From Trebonia kvetii (GTDB taxonomy: Bacteria > Actinomycetota > Actinomycetes > Streptosporangiales > Streptosporangiaceae), in contig NZ_RPFW01000001.1 in the NCBI RefSeq assembly GCF_007827045.1, positions 1,712,519 to 1,776,518 on the forward strand: a stretch of 64,000 nucleotides of DNA, in the 5' to 3' direction. This document shows, piece after piece, positions 51,519 through 61,504 of the stretch. A program made the position numbers and the translations under genes. Positions within the stretch are counted from its first letter, which is position 1, and every line of letters begins with the position of its first letter. A model generated the notes under the pieces. It ran no database searches. It saw nothing but the letters and a program-made list of their open reading frames with translations, and was not told where the DNA came from.

Positions 51519-53162
51519 TCAGTGGTAGAAGTGCCTGACGCCCGTGAAGTACAGCGTGACGCCGGCCGCGCGTGCGGCCTCGATCACGAGTTCGTCCCGG
51601 ATGGAGCCGCCCGGTTCGGCGACCGCGCGGACCCCTGCCTCGGCCAGTATCTCGAAGCCGTCGGGGAACGGGAAATACGCGTCTGACGCGGCCACAGATC
51701 CGGCGGCCCGATTTCCGGCTCTGGCCACAGCCAGCCGGGAAGAGTCGACCCGGTTCACCTGCCCCATGCCCACGCCGACCGACGCGCCGTCCTTCGCCAG
51801 CAGGATCGCGTTCGACTTCACCGCTCGGCAGGCCCGCCACGCGAACACCAGGTCGGCACGGGTCGCGGCGTCCGCCGCCTCCCCCGTCTTCAGTTCCCAG
51901 TTCGCCGGGTCGTCCCCCAGCGCGTCGATCCGGTCCCAGGTCTGCGCGAGCATCCCCCCGGAGATGGGCCGGAATTCAAAGTCAGCCGATCCCGAACGGT
52001 TCGATGCTTCGCCACTTTGCCGACCCGCTGCCCACGCGGGTGGCGAGCAGCGCAGGAGCCGGATGTTTTTCCACTTCCCGGTGAGGATCTCGATCGCCGC
52101 CGGGTCGAAGTCGGGCGCGATCACCACCTCGGCGAAGCTGGTGAGGATGTGCTCGGCCATGGCGTCGGTCACCGCGCTGTTGGCCGCGATAACGCCGCCG
52201 TAGGCGGACAGCGGGTCGCACTCAAGGGCCTTGGCGTAGGCGGCGGCGATGTTGGTCCCGATCGCGATGCCGCACGGGTTGGAGTGCTTGATGATCGCGA
52301 CGCACGGCTCGGCGAAGTCGAAGGCAGCCCGGCGGGCCGAGTCCGCGTCCACGTAGTTGTTATAGGACATGGCCTTGCCATGCAGGACCTCGGCGCGGGC
52401 GATGCCAGGGTCACCCGAACCCGTTCCGGATGACGCTTGTCCTGCTGTTGACTTCGATACGTACAGCGCCGCCTGCTGGTGCGGGTTCTCGCCGTAGCGG
52501 AGCGCGTCGGACCGCTCCCATACCTGGGCGATCAGGTCCGGCCAGCCGGTCTCCTTCGCGACCTCGTCAGGTGCGTAGCTGGCGGCGAACCAGGAGGACA
52601 CCGCCGCGTCGTACGCGGCCGTGTGGGCGTAGGCCTGGGCGGCGAGGCGGCGGCGCTGCTCCACCGTGAAGCCACCGTCGACGATGGCCCTCAGCACCTG
52701 GACGTACTGGGCGATGTCGGTGATGACCGCGATGCTGCCGTGGTTCTTGGCGGCGGCGCGGACCATCGCGGGGCCGCCGATGTCGATCTTCTCGATGATC
52801 GCGTCGTGGTCGGCGCCGGAAGCCACCGTCTGCTCGAACGGGTACAGCGTAGACACCAGGAGCTGGAACGGCTCGATGCCCAGCTCGGTGAGCTGCCTGT
52901 TGTGGTCCGAGTTCAGCGTGTCCGCGAGCAGGCCCGCGTGGACGCGCGGGTGCAGGGTTTTGACCCGGCCGTCGAGGCACTCGGGGAAGCCGGTGAGGTC
53001 CTCGACCCGCGTGACGGGAAGCCCCGCCGCTTCGATCGCGGTGGCGGTGTTGCCGGTGGAGACCAGCTCCGCGCCGGCCTCGTGCAGCGCCCTCGCGAGC
53101 TCGGGCAGGCCCGTCTTGTCCCAGACGCTGAGCAGGGCGCGCCTGATCGGGGTCCTGGTCAT
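51519..53162 (-). CDS. purH: Bifunctional AICAR transformylase/IMP cyclohydrolase
   Basis: 547 aa. Final two steps of IMP synthesis. The N-terminal cyclohydrolase domain has [26 protein letters not shown], and [18 protein letters not shown] seen as [11 protein letters not shown]; the transformylase domain has [26 protein letters not shown] (catalytic Lys-His) and [10 protein letters not shown] with the C-terminal TGVRHFYH. Two low-complexity stretches look inserted: [16 protein letters not shown] near residue 255, and [18 protein letters not shown] near 385. The ATG overlaps the purN stop by 4 nt. Confidence 0.97.
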   Translation of the reverse strand: MTRTPIRRALLSVWDKTGLPELARALHEAGAELVSTGNTATAIEAAGLPVTRVEDLTGFPECLDGRVKTLHPRVHAGLLADTLNSDHNRQLTELGIEPFQLLVSTLYPFEQTVASGADHDAIIEKIDIGGPAMVRAAAKNHGSIAVITDIAQYVQVLRAIVDGGFTVEQRRRLAAQAYAHTAAYDAAVSSWFAASYAPDEVAKETGWPDLIAQVWERSDALRYGENPHQQAALYVSKSTAGQASSGTGSGDPGIARAEVLHGKAMSYNNYVDADSARRAAFDFAEPCVAIIKHSNPCGIAIGTNIAAAYAKALECDPLSAYGGVIAANSAVTDAMAEHILTSFAEVVIAPDFDPAAIEILTGKWKNIRLLRCSPPAWAAGRQSGEASNRSGSADFEFRPISGGMLAQTWDRIDALGDDPANWELKTGEAADAATRADLVFAWRACRAVKSNAILLAKDGASVGVGMGQVNRVDSSRLAVARAGNRAAGSVAASDAYFPFPDGFEILAEAGVRAVAEPGGSIRDELVIEAARAAGVTLYFTGVRHFYH

Positions 53163-53770
53163 TTGCCGATCCTCACCTTTCTGTCGTCATTGACGGACCA
53201 GCCCTCGCGGGCCATGCGTCCGACTGTGTCGACGAGCAGCGCGCGCTCGGCGACCTTGATTCGCTCGTGCAATGTCGCCTCGTCGTCGTCATCGAGGACC
53301 TGGATCGCCTGCTGCGCGATGACCGGGCCGGCGTCCACGCCCTCGTCAACAAGGAACACGGTGCAGCCGGTCACCTTCACCCCGTAGTCAAGGGCGTCGC
53401 GGACGCCGTGCATGCCGGGGAAGGACGGCAGCAAGGCGGGGTGCGTGTTCACGATGCGGCCGTCGAACCGCTCAAGGAACGTCTTGCCGACCAGCTTCAT
53501 GAAGCCCGCGGACACGATCAGGTCCGGACGGTAATGCTCGCAGGCGGCGGCGAGCGCGTCGTCCCACGCGCCGCGGGTGGCGAAGTCCTTGACCTTGACG
53601 GTGAAGGTCGGGATCTGCGCGGCCCTGGCGCGGCCGAGCGCGATGATGCCGTCCCGGTCGGCGCCGACGGCGACGACGCTCGCCCCGTACTGGGGATCCG
53701 CGCACGCGTCGATGATGGCCTGCAGGTTCGTCCCTGCCCCCGAGACGAGCACGACCAGCCTGGCGTTCAT
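53159..53770 (-). CDS. purN: Phosphoribosylglycinamide formyltransferase
   Basis: 203 aa. Formylates GAR using 10-formyl-[20 protein letters not shown] at the N-terminus, catalytic region [30 protein letters not shown] in its parts AGFMKLVG and [14 protein letters not shown] (Asn and His), and [16 protein letters not shown] with the catalytic Asp. First gene of purN-purH, translationally coupled. Confidence 0.97.
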   Translation of the reverse strand: MNARLVVLVSGAGTNLQAIIDACADPQYGASVVAVGADRDGIIALGRARAAQIPTFTVKVKDFATRGAWDDALAAACEHYRPDLIVSAGFMKLVGKTFLERFDGRIVNTHPALLPSFPGMHGVRDALDYGVKVTGCTVFLVDEGVDAGPVIAQQAIQVLDDDDEATLHERIKVAERALLVDTVGRMAREGWSVNDDRKVRIGK

Positions 53771-53833
53771 GGCAGAACCCTAACCGGCGCTCCACCCACG
53801 AAGTCCCGCAGGTACGGCAGAATAGGTCGCGAG

Positions 53834-54331
53834 ATGGCCAGACTCACCGATCGCCCCAAACAGGGAACGCCGCCGCCGCCGCGGTCACCGTTCCTACCGC
53901 CAGCGCCACGGCCGCAGCTTCCGCCTGCCGCACCGGCGCTTCAGCAGCGTGCCGGGGCCGGCCTGGTCCTCGCCCTGCTCAGCCTGATCACGATGATGCT
54001 GATCGGCAACCTCGAGCGCGCCGTGTACGTGGTCGGGGTCGCCCTCGCGGTCGCGGCGGTCGCGCTCATCCTCACGATCTCGTCGCTGTCCGCGGCGAAG
54101 CGGGACAGGACACGACGCCCGCGCGGCGCGGTGGCCGGCGTGGTGCTCGGCGCGATAGGCGCACTGTTCAGCGCCTTCGCACTCGTCGGGTTCCTGATGT
54201 TCTGGTCACAGCTCATGCAGTACGCGCACTGCATGAACGGCGCGAGCACGGTCGCCACCCAGAACGCGTGCCAGCAGCAGTTCGACAACTCGGTCAGCAC
54301 CGAGATCACCCTGCTCGGCGGCGGCCGGTGA
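53834..54331 (+). CDS. Pro-rich membrane protein (DUF4190-like)
   Basis: 165 aa from the ATG at 53834. The hydrophilic Pro-rich N-terminus (about 1-38, PPPPRSPFLPPAPRPQLPP-like) is followed by three hydrophobic segments (GLVLALLSLITMMLIGNL, VYVVGVALAVAAVALILTI, VAGVVLGAIGALFSAFALVGFLMFW) and a short extracellular tail with two Cys. The layout, alternating LALLSL and GAVAGVVLGAIG segments, resembles DUF4190-type small membrane proteins. It is divergent from purN and convergent with the DUF6350-type gene. Function unknown. Confidence 0.7.
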   Translation: MARLTDRPKQGTPPPPRSPFLPPAPRPQLPPAAPALQQRAGAGLVLALLSLITMMLIGNLERAVYVVGVALAVAAVALILTISSLSAAKRDRTRRPRGAVAGVVLGAIGALFSAFALVGFLMFWSQLMQYAHCMNGASTVATQNACQQQFDNSVSTEITLLGGGR

Positions 54332-54357
54332 GCAGCTAGCGGCCTGGCGGCCCTCGG

Positions 54358-55731
54358 CTACTGTGACTCCTCCGCCCACGGGTTGACGTGGATGCGGTGC
54401 CCGCCCGCGTCGTCGGTCTCGTCGACAATGACCGCGGGCGCCGGGCCGCTGACCCGCGCGAGCGGGGCGGCCCCCGCGGGGCGGGCGCCGTCCGGGTCAG
54501 CCGCCGCCGCGGCGGCGGAAAGCTTGCGCACATGGTGCCTGATGATCAGCCAGTTGGCGGCGCCCGCGACCAAGGCGGCCGTCACACCCACCTCGAGGAC
54601 GGCGACGAGGCCCGACTCGCCGCCGGCCGGGCCGACCGAAGCGAGCCGCCCCGAGCCGAGCGGGCCGCCGGAGAACTTGGCGCACAAGCCAATGACCACC
54701 GCCGCGATCGACCCGGTGACCAGGCCCCACAGCGGGGCCGCCTCAAGCGAGGGCGTCGGGGCGATACGCACGGTCATCAGGCCCGCGAGCGCGCCTGCCA
54801 GATAGGGCATGACAAGGATGAAGAAGCCGATCCAGGCGGGGAACGCGGCCTTCGTGCCCACCGGCAGCGCCGCGAGCATCGGGAAGGCGGGGACCGCGCC
54901 AAGCGCCGAGCCTGAGGGCGATACCGCGGTGCCGATCCCGAACGAGAAGCCGGGGCCGAGCATGTAGGCGATCGCCCAGATGACTGAGTTCGGCAGATAG
55001 CACAGGCTGGCGAGCAGCAGCAGCGCCGAGCCGCCGAAACCCGGGTTGAGCGCGGCGACGGCAGCCTTGTACGCGTTCAGGTGGACCTCGAGCGACGCGG
55101 CGGCGAGCAGTGCGCCCGAGACGGTGAGCAGCGCGAGCGCCGCCAGCGTGCCCAAGATCAGCGAACGGGGCCGCGGTGGCACCCGCATCGCGAGCTTGCG
55201 CCACGGCGCGAGCCCGCGCGCCGCGCCGAAACCGCTGGCGAGCAGCGCGACGAGGAATCCCACCGTGACCGCCTGCCACAGCGAAGGTGCCGCCACCGCG
55301 GTGCTGCTCGCCACCGCCACCGCGCCGGTGAACAGCGCGTAGGGGAACGCGATGGACACCGCGACAGGACCGACCTGGGCGAGCCTGGTCACGTGGCCCT
55401 CGTGGGTCATCCACCGGCCGGCCCGTTCGATCAGCGCGGCGGGCAGCAGCACGAGGCCAAGCGGAAGCAGGCCGATCCGTCCCACGCCGCGGACGGTCAC
55501 CTCGACGTGGTGCGCGACCAGCCAGAGCAGTCCCGCCGAGCGGAGCGCACCCGCGAGTCCGCCGCCAAGCCCGACGTGCGGCGCCGTGATCCAGCCGATC
55601 AGGGTCAGCGTGGCCAGCACCGCGAGGCCGCCGCCGGCCGCCGCCAGGGCGGCCAGGCCGCCCGCCATGAGCATGGGACGGCTGGGCAGCAGGCTCGCGG
55701 ACGGCTGGGCCTGGACGGTCACACCGCCCAT
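54358..55731 (-). CDS. DUF6350-type polytopic membrane protein
   Basis: 457 aa from the ATG at 55731; the open frame runs 28 codons further to a TTG, and neither start has a clear ribosome binding site. About 10-11 hydrophobic segments. The family's hallmark is present: MLGPGFSFGIGTAVSPSGSALG seen as LGPGFSFGIGTAVSP, followed by GAVPAFPMLAALP. The C-terminal about 60 residues are cytoplasmic, Ala/Asp-rich, ending NPWAEESQ. These proteins are encoded beside purNH in many actinobacteria and have been called cell-division membrane proteins, but function is not proven. Confidence 0.8.
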   Translation of the reverse strand: MGGVTVQAQPSASLLPSRPMLMAGGLAALAAAGGGLAVLATLTLIGWITAPHVGLGGGLAGALRSAGLLWLVAHHVEVTVRGVGRIGLLPLGLVLLPAALIERAGRWMTHEGHVTRLAQVGPVAVSIAFPYALFTGAVAVASSTAVAAPSLWQAVTVGFLVALLASGFGAARGLAPWRKLAMRVPPRPRSLILGTLAALALLTVSGALLAAASLEVHLNAYKAAVAALNPGFGGSALLLLASLCYLPNSVIWAIAYMLGPGFSFGIGTAVSPSGSALGAVPAFPMLAALPVGTKAAFPAWIGFFILVMPYLAGALAGLMTVRIAPTPSLEAAPLWGLVTGSIAAVVIGLCAKFSGGPLGSGRLASVGPAGGESGLVAVLEVGVTAALVAGAANWLIIRHHVRKLSAAAAAADPDGARPAGAAPLARVSGPAPAVIVDETDDAGGHRIHVNPWAEESQ

Positions 55732-55993
55732 GCTGGCAACGAACCGGGCAAATGGCACGCCGCCACGCCGGGTGGACGACCCCCCGTACCCCCCGATGTC
55801 CGCTGCCGCGGACAAGAGCTGCGCGGTGGCCGGAAACGCGGCCCAGGGGTGACGAAAGTCCTATCGCGATGGGGGTCTCATCGGCCGTCCTGGGGGGCGC
55901 ACGGATGGTGGCACGGGCTACGCTGCTTGTGAACGCCGCACCTCAACATGGCGGCTACCAGACTCAAGCCAACGGACCGAGATCGGACCCCCA

Positions 55994-57181
55994 GTGGACC
56001 TGTTCGAGTATCAGGCTAAGGAACTGTTCGCCGAGTACGGCGTTCCGGTGCCGAAAGACAAGGTCGCCAGCACCGCCGAGGAAGCGCGGGAGATCACCAC
56101 CGCGTTCGCGGCGGAAGGCATACCGCAAGTAGTCGTCAAGGCGCAGGTGAAGACAGGCGGCCGCGGCAAGGCTGGCGGCGTCAAGCTCGCCGACGGGCCG
56201 GTCGATGCCTATGAGAAGGCCGAGCGCATCATCGGTATGGACATCAAGGGCCACACCGTGCACCGGGTGCTGATCGCCGAGGCGACGGACATCAAGTCCG
56301 AGTACTACCTGTCGTTCCTCCTTGACCGCGCCAACCGCACATTCCTTTCCATCTGCTCGGTCGATGGCGGCATGGAAATCGAGGAATTGGCGCACTCCAA
56401 TCCCGACGCAATCGCTCGCGTTCCGATCAACCCGCTGACCGGTGTGGACCACGCCACGGCGCTGGAGATCGTCCGGGCCGGCCGCATTCCCGCGGAGGCC
56501 GAGGAGGGCGCTGCCCTCGTGGCCGAGCGGCTGTGGGCCATGTTCACCGACGAGGACGCGACCCTGGCCGAGGTGAACCCGCTCGTGCTCACGCCGGACG
56601 GCCGGGTGCTCGCGCTCGACGGCAAGGTCACCCTCGACGACAACGCCTCATTCCGTCAGGAACATGGGCGCTTCGCCGACGTGGAGTCCACCGACCCGCT
56701 CGAGGCGAAGGCCAAGGAGAAGCACCTCAACTACGTCAAGCTCGACGGCGAGGTCGGCATCATAGGCAACGGCGCGGGTCTGGTGATGTCCACGCTCGAC
56801 GTGGTGGCCTACGCAGGCGAGTCGTTCGGCGGCGTCAAGGCGGCCAACTTCCTCGACATCGGCGGCGGCGCCTCCGCCGCGGTGATGGCGGACAGCCTGG
56901 AGATCGTGCTGTCCGACCCGTCGGTCAAGTCGGTGCTCGTAAACGTCTTCGGCGGAATCACCTCGTGCGACGCGGTCGCCAACGGCATCGTGTCGGCGGT
57001 CAAGCTGCTCGGCGAGCGGGGCGAGTCGGTCGCAAAGCCGATCGTCGTCCGGCTCGACGGCAACAAGGCGGCCGAGGGCCGCCAGATCCTGGTCGACGCC
57101 GCCATCCCGGCCGTCGAGCAGGCGGACACCATGGACGGCGCCGCGAAGCGCGCCGCCGAGCTCGCCGCGAAGGGAGCATGA
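55994..57181 (+). CDS. sucC: Succinate-CoA ligase (ADP-forming) subunit beta
   Basis: 395 aa, GTG start. TCA-cycle enzyme, succinyl-CoA to succinate with ATP formation. ATP-grasp domain: [20 protein letters not shown] in its start [11 protein letters not shown], then [18 protein letters not shown] near residue 47, [19 protein letters not shown] near 193, and the C-terminal domain with [12 protein letters not shown] and [17 protein letters not shown]. sucD starts 3 nt after the stop. Confidence 0.97.
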   Translation: MDLFEYQAKELFAEYGVPVPKDKVASTAEEAREITTAFAAEGIPQVVVKAQVKTGGRGKAGGVKLADGPVDAYEKAERIIGMDIKGHTVHRVLIAEATDIKSEYYLSFLLDRANRTFLSICSVDGGMEIEELAHSNPDAIARVPINPLTGVDHATALEIVRAGRIPAEAEEGAALVAERLWAMFTDEDATLAEVNPLVLTPDGRVLALDGKVTLDDNASFRQEHGRFADVESTDPLEAKAKEKHLNYVKLDGEVGIIGNGAGLVMSTLDVVAYAGESFGGVKAANFLDIGGGASAAVMADSLEIVLSDPSVKSVLVNVFGGITSCDAVANGIVSAVKLLGERGESVAKPIVVRLDGNKAAEGRQILVDAAIPAVEQADTMDGAAKRAAELAAKGA

Positions 57182-57184
57182 CAG

Positions 57185-58078
57185 ATGGCCATCTTCCTCA
57201 CGGCTGACAGCAAGATCCTGATCCAGGGCATCACCGGTGGCGAGGGCCGCAAGCACGGCGCGCGCATGCTCGCGGCGGGCGCGAAGGTCGTCGGCGGCAC
57301 CAACCCGAAGAAGGCCGGCACCACGGTCGAGCTGAACGGCGAGCAGATCCCCGTGTACGCGGGGGTCAAGGAGACCATGGCGGCGACCGGCGCGGACGTG
57401 TCGGTGATCTTCGTACCCGCGGCCGGGACGAAGGCGGCGGTGATCGAGGCGATCGACGCGGAGATCCCGCTGGCGATCGTCATCACCGAGGGCGTCCCTG
57501 TGCACGACACCGCGGAGTTCTGGGCCTACGCCATCGAGAAGGGCAACAAGACCCGGATCGTCGGGCCGAACTGCCCGGGCGTCGCCTCGCCTGGCAAGTC
57601 CAACGCCGGCATCATCCCCGCCGACATCACGCCGGAGGGCAAGATCGGCCTGGTGTCGAAGTCCGGCACGCTGACCTACCAGATGATGTACGAGCTGCGC
57701 GACATCGGGTTCTCCACCTGCGTCGGCATCGGCGGCGACCCGATCATCGGCACCACGCACATCGACGCGCTCGCCGCGTTCGAGGCCGACCCGGAGACCA
57801 AGGCGATCGTGATGATCGGCGAGATCGGCGGCGACGCCGAGGAGCGCGCCGCGGCCTTCATCGAGCAGCACGTGACCAAGCCGGTCGTCGGCTACGTGGC
57901 CGGCTTCATGGCGCCAGAGGGCAAGACGATGGGCCACGCAGGCGCAATCATCTCCGGCTCGTCAGGCACCGCCCAGGCGAAGAAGGAAGCCCTGGAGAAG
58001 GCGGGCGTCCGGGTCGGCAAGACGCCGAGCGAGACGGCCGCACTGGTCCGCGAGATCATCCAGTCTCAGGGCCTCTAA
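57185..58078 (+). CDS. sucD: Succinate-CoA ligase subunit alpha
   Basis: 297 aa. CoA-binding subunit carrying the phospho-His. [19 protein letters not shown] near residue 11, [35 protein letters not shown] near 120, and the active-site His in [13 protein letters not shown] near 245. It forms the sucCD operon; a strong bidirectional terminator follows. Confidence 0.97.
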   Translation: MAIFLTADSKILIQGITGGEGRKHGARMLAAGAKVVGGTNPKKAGTTVELNGEQIPVYAGVKETMAATGADVSVIFVPAAGTKAAVIEAIDAEIPLAIVITEGVPVHDTAEFWAYAIEKGNKTRIVGPNCPGVASPGKSNAGIIPADITPEGKIGLVSKSGTLTYQMMYELRDIGFSTCVGIGGDPIIGTTHIDALAAFEADPETKAIVMIGEIGGDAEERAAAFIEQHVTKPVVGYVAGFMAPEGKTMGHAGAIISGSSGTAQAKKEALEKAGVRVGKTPSETAALVREIIQSQGL

Positions 58079-58090
58079 GGCCGCAGTTCC

Positions 58091-58133
58091 CGACGGTGGC
58101 GGACGGTCGCACGGCGATTGTCCGCCACCGTCG
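58091..58133. terminator. Bidirectional terminator between sucD and B12-binding gene
   Basis: CGACGGTGGCGGAC (58091-58104) pairs perfectly with 58120-58133 around a 15-nt loop, followed by TTTCGT. It lies between the two convergent stops (58078 and 58139). Confidence 0.8.
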
Positions 58134-58138
58134 TTTCG

Positions 58139-58555
<417 letters not shown>

Positions 58556-58627
58556 ATCAACCAGTATGACCCGCGGGCCTGCCCGCTACCCGTGACGGTG
58601 CCGGGGCGGTCGCGCGGCGTGGCGGCG

Positions 58628-61357
58628 TCAGTCGGCGTTCCGCCACGGCAGCGCCTTCCTGATCTCGCAGACGGCGACGATCGACAGCGCCACCACCAGG
58701 CAGAGCAGCCACTGCCGCTCGTCGAGCGCCCTGGTCCGCAGGATCGCCTGGCACGGCTGTATGAACGTCGCGAGGACGATCAGCAGGAAGGACAGCCCGG
58801 TCGTCGCCATGAACGTCCGGTCCGAGAACGTACGCAGCGAGAACGCCGACTCCCTCGAGTCTCTGCTCTCGATCGAGAAGAACAGGTTGAACAGCGAGAA
58901 CACGACCATGCCCATGGTCCGCGCGACGAGGAGCCCGTGCGCGTGCTCTGCCCAGTGGATCACGCCAAGCGTGCCCACGGCCATGACCGTCCCGATGACG
59001 ACAAGCCAGCCGAGCACCCAGCGGCTCAGGATCGGTACCCCGGGAGCGCGTGGCGAGCGCTCCATCAGACCCTCGGCCGGACTGCTGTACCCGAGCCCGA
59101 TGGACTGGATCGTCACGGTGGTGAAGGCAACCCACAAGACCTGCAGCGGAAGGAGCGGCTCGCCGCGGGCGATGTTGAAGATGCTCGCGCCGAGGAAGGT
59201 CAGGATGAAGCCGAACATGCAGCCCATCTCGAACCGGATGTACCTGACCAGGTTGTCGTACAGTCCCCGGCCGAGTTCTACCGCCTTGATGATGGTGGCG
59301 AAGTTGTCGTCGGTCAGCACCATCACGGCCGCCCGCTTCGCCACCTCGGTCCCGGTGCCCATCGCGATGCCGATGTCGGCCTGCTTCAGCGCGGGTGCGT
59401 CGTTCACGCCGTCGCCGGTCATGGCGACGATCTGGCCCCTGCGCTTCAGCATGTCAACCAGGCGGACCTTGTGCTCGGGCGTGACGCGGGCGACAACGCC
59501 GGCCCCGGCGATCGCCGTCATCGCCGCGTCGTCGCTCATCGCCTCGAGCTCCGCACCGGTGATGACGGCGCCGTCGATGCCGAGCTGACCGGCGATCGCC
59601 GCCGCCGTGACCGCGTGGTCCCCGGTGATCATGCGGACCTCGACTCCGGCGGACTTCGCCTGCGCGACGGATGCCGCGGCGCCCGGGCGCGGCGGGTCCA
59701 TGATCCCGACAAGCGCGAGCAGTTCCAGTTCGGTCACCAGGGCGAGCAGGTCCGATCCCGGATCGAAGCCCGCTGGGTCGAGGTCCCTGCGTGCGACGGC
59801 CATCACCCGCAGTCCCTCCTCTGCGAAGTGGCGGTTGTCGGCCTGGTACAGCTCACGGCGGGCATCGTCGAGCCGAACGGGGCCGGCGTCCGGGTCGAGC
59901 ACCGCCCCGGCCCGAGCGAGCAGACGGTCGGGCGCCCCCTTGACGAAGCACCGGACTACCTGCCTACCCGACTCATCGGTCATCTCATGGAAGGTGGCCA
60001 TCAGCTTGTAGGTGGCGTCGAAGGGGAGCTCGGCGACTCTCGGGTACTCCCGCCTGGTCGAGACGGCGTCGATGCCGCCCTTCGCGGCCAGCGCGACCAG
60101 GGCGCCCTCGGTCGGGTCGCCGATCAGCTCGCCGTCGCTGAGCACGGCGTCCGAGGCGAGGACCATCGGCGTCAGGACCTGATCGAGCGGGACCTCCGCC
60201 TGTCCGGCGACGCGGTTGATGCGCCCGTCGGTCGAGTAGCCCCTCCCCTCGACCGCGTAGCGGTGCCTGCCGACGGTCATCCGGACCGCGGTCATCTGGT
60301 TCAGCGTGAGCGTCCCCGTCTTGTCCGTGTTGATCGCGGAGACCGCGCCCAGGGTCTCGGTCGAGGTGAGCTTCTTCATGATCGCCCCGCCGCTGGCCAG
60401 GGCACGGGTGCCCCAGGCGAGGATCGTCGTCACCACCGTGGGCAGCTGCACCGGCACCGCCGCGATGGCGAACGCGACCGCGGCGTTGAACACCGCGTGG
60501 AAGGTGTAGCCGCGAGCCAGGTTCACCGCCATCGACGCGATAAGCGCGGTGCCGGAGACGAGCAGCAACTGCTTCGACAGGTGGTCAAGCTGACGGGTGA
60601 GCGGGGTCTTGACCACCGGCTGCGCCTGGAGCATTCCCGAGACATGGCCGATCTCCGTCTCCATGCCCGTCGCGGTCACCACGAACTCGCCGGCGCCGCG
60701 GGTCACGGGAGTGTTCATGTAGACCATGCAGGTCCGGTCGCCGAGCGGCACGGAGGGTTCCCCGACGGCAGCGGTGCACTTGGAAACCGGCGTGCTCTCC
60801 CCGGTCAGCTCGGATTCGGCGACCTCAAGCATGGCCGCGTGCAGCAGCCTGCCGTCGGCGGGCACAATGTCGCCCGCCTCGATCGAGACGATGTCACCGG
60901 GCACCAGCTGTTCCGCGGGGATCTCCTCGATCCGCCCGTCGCGCCGCACCCGGGCCAAGATGATCATCTTTTTCTCCAGCGCGGAGACCGCCGTCTCCGC
61001 CTGGCCCTCCTGTTGCAGCCCGAGAACCGCGTTGGCCAGCGTGAGCAGGATCAGCAGCAGCCCGGTCCCCGCCTGCTTAAGCGGAAAGCTGAGCACGCCC
61101 GCCGCGAGCAAGACGAGCTGCATGGGATCGGAGTACTGGCGGAGGAACGCGCGCCAGCGGGGCTCCGCCTTGCCCGCGCCCACCGCGTTGGGGCCGAACT
61201 GGGCGGACCGCGACGCCACTTCGGCAGAGCTCAGGCCATGCTCGGCGGTCACCACCTGGTCCTGAAGCGCCTGCCCGGCGCTGAGCGTGTGCCACTCCGT
61301 GCCCCTCGCCCGCTCCCGGCGCCCGAGTCCTGGCTCGTCCGTCAGCCTGGTCGGCAA
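58628..61357 (-). CDS. P-type cation ATPase with non-canonical ion-binding residues
   Basis: 909 aa. The TTG start at 61357 is preceded by an in-frame TAG two codons upstream and AGGGGG 6 nt away, so the N-terminus is well defined. Phosphorylation site INTDKTGTLTLNQM near residue 344, nucleotide domain with KGAPDRLL, hinge MITGDHAVTA and GDGVNDAPALKQADIGIAMG near 645. Ten hydrophobic segments in the P2 (Ca/Mg-type) layout. However, TM4 reads PVQLP where Ca2+ pumps have PEGLP, and TM6 reads AFTTVT where they have NLVTDG, so the usual acidic ion ligands are missing. Ion specificity is therefore unknown. Expression appears monocistronic. Confidence 0.88.
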   Translation of the reverse strand: MPTRLTDEPGLGRRERARGTEWHTLSAGQALQDQVVTAEHGLSSAEVASRSAQFGPNAVGAGKAEPRWRAFLRQYSDPMQLVLLAAGVLSFPLKQAGTGLLLILLTLANAVLGLQQEGQAETAVSALEKKMIILARVRRDGRIEEIPAEQLVPGDIVSIEAGDIVPADGRLLHAAMLEVAESELTGESTPVSKCTAAVGEPSVPLGDRTCMVYMNTPVTRGAGEFVVTATGMETEIGHVSGMLQAQPVVKTPLTRQLDHLSKQLLLVSGTALIASMAVNLARGYTFHAVFNAAVAFAIAAVPVQLPTVVTTILAWGTRALASGGAIMKKLTSTETLGAVSAINTDKTGTLTLNQMTAVRMTVGRHRYAVEGRGYSTDGRINRVAGQAEVPLDQVLTPMVLASDAVLSDGELIGDPTEGALVALAAKGGIDAVSTRREYPRVAELPFDATYKLMATFHEMTDESGRQVVRCFVKGAPDRLLARAGAVLDPDAGPVRLDDARRELYQADNRHFAEEGLRVMAVARRDLDPAGFDPGSDLLALVTELELLALVGIMDPPRPGAAASVAQAKSAGVEVRMITGDHAVTAAAIAGQLGIDGAVITGAELEAMSDDAAMTAIAGAGVVARVTPEHKVRLVDMLKRRGQIVAMTGDGVNDAPALKQADIGIAMGTGTEVAKRAAVMVLTDDNFATIIKAVELGRGLYDNLVRYIRFEMGCMFGFILTFLGASIFNIARGEPLLPLQVLWVAFTTVTIQSIGLGYSSPAEGLMERSPRAPGVPILSRWVLGWLVVIGTVMAVGTLGVIHWAEHAHGLLVARTMGMVVFSLFNLFFSIESRDSRESAFSLRTFSDRTFMATTGLSFLLIVLATFIQPCQAILRTRALDERQWLLCLVVALSIVAVCEIRKALPWRNAD

Positions 61358-61504
61358 GCACTACCCCCTGATGCTTGTGATGCGCGTGAGGCGCTCCTTC
61401 ATTCAGTGCCCCGACCGGTGCGCACGGAAGCATCCGGCTAAAAGGATTGGATCTCCACCAATTCGGCCGAGAAGCGGACGTATAGCTGTCCGGCTTAAGT
61501 CCGG

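Noticed and set aside
58592..61441. 949-codon plus-strand open frame opposite the P-type ATPase
   Set aside because: Antisense shadow; the minus strand has intact P-type ATPase motifs, and the plus frame resembles no protein.
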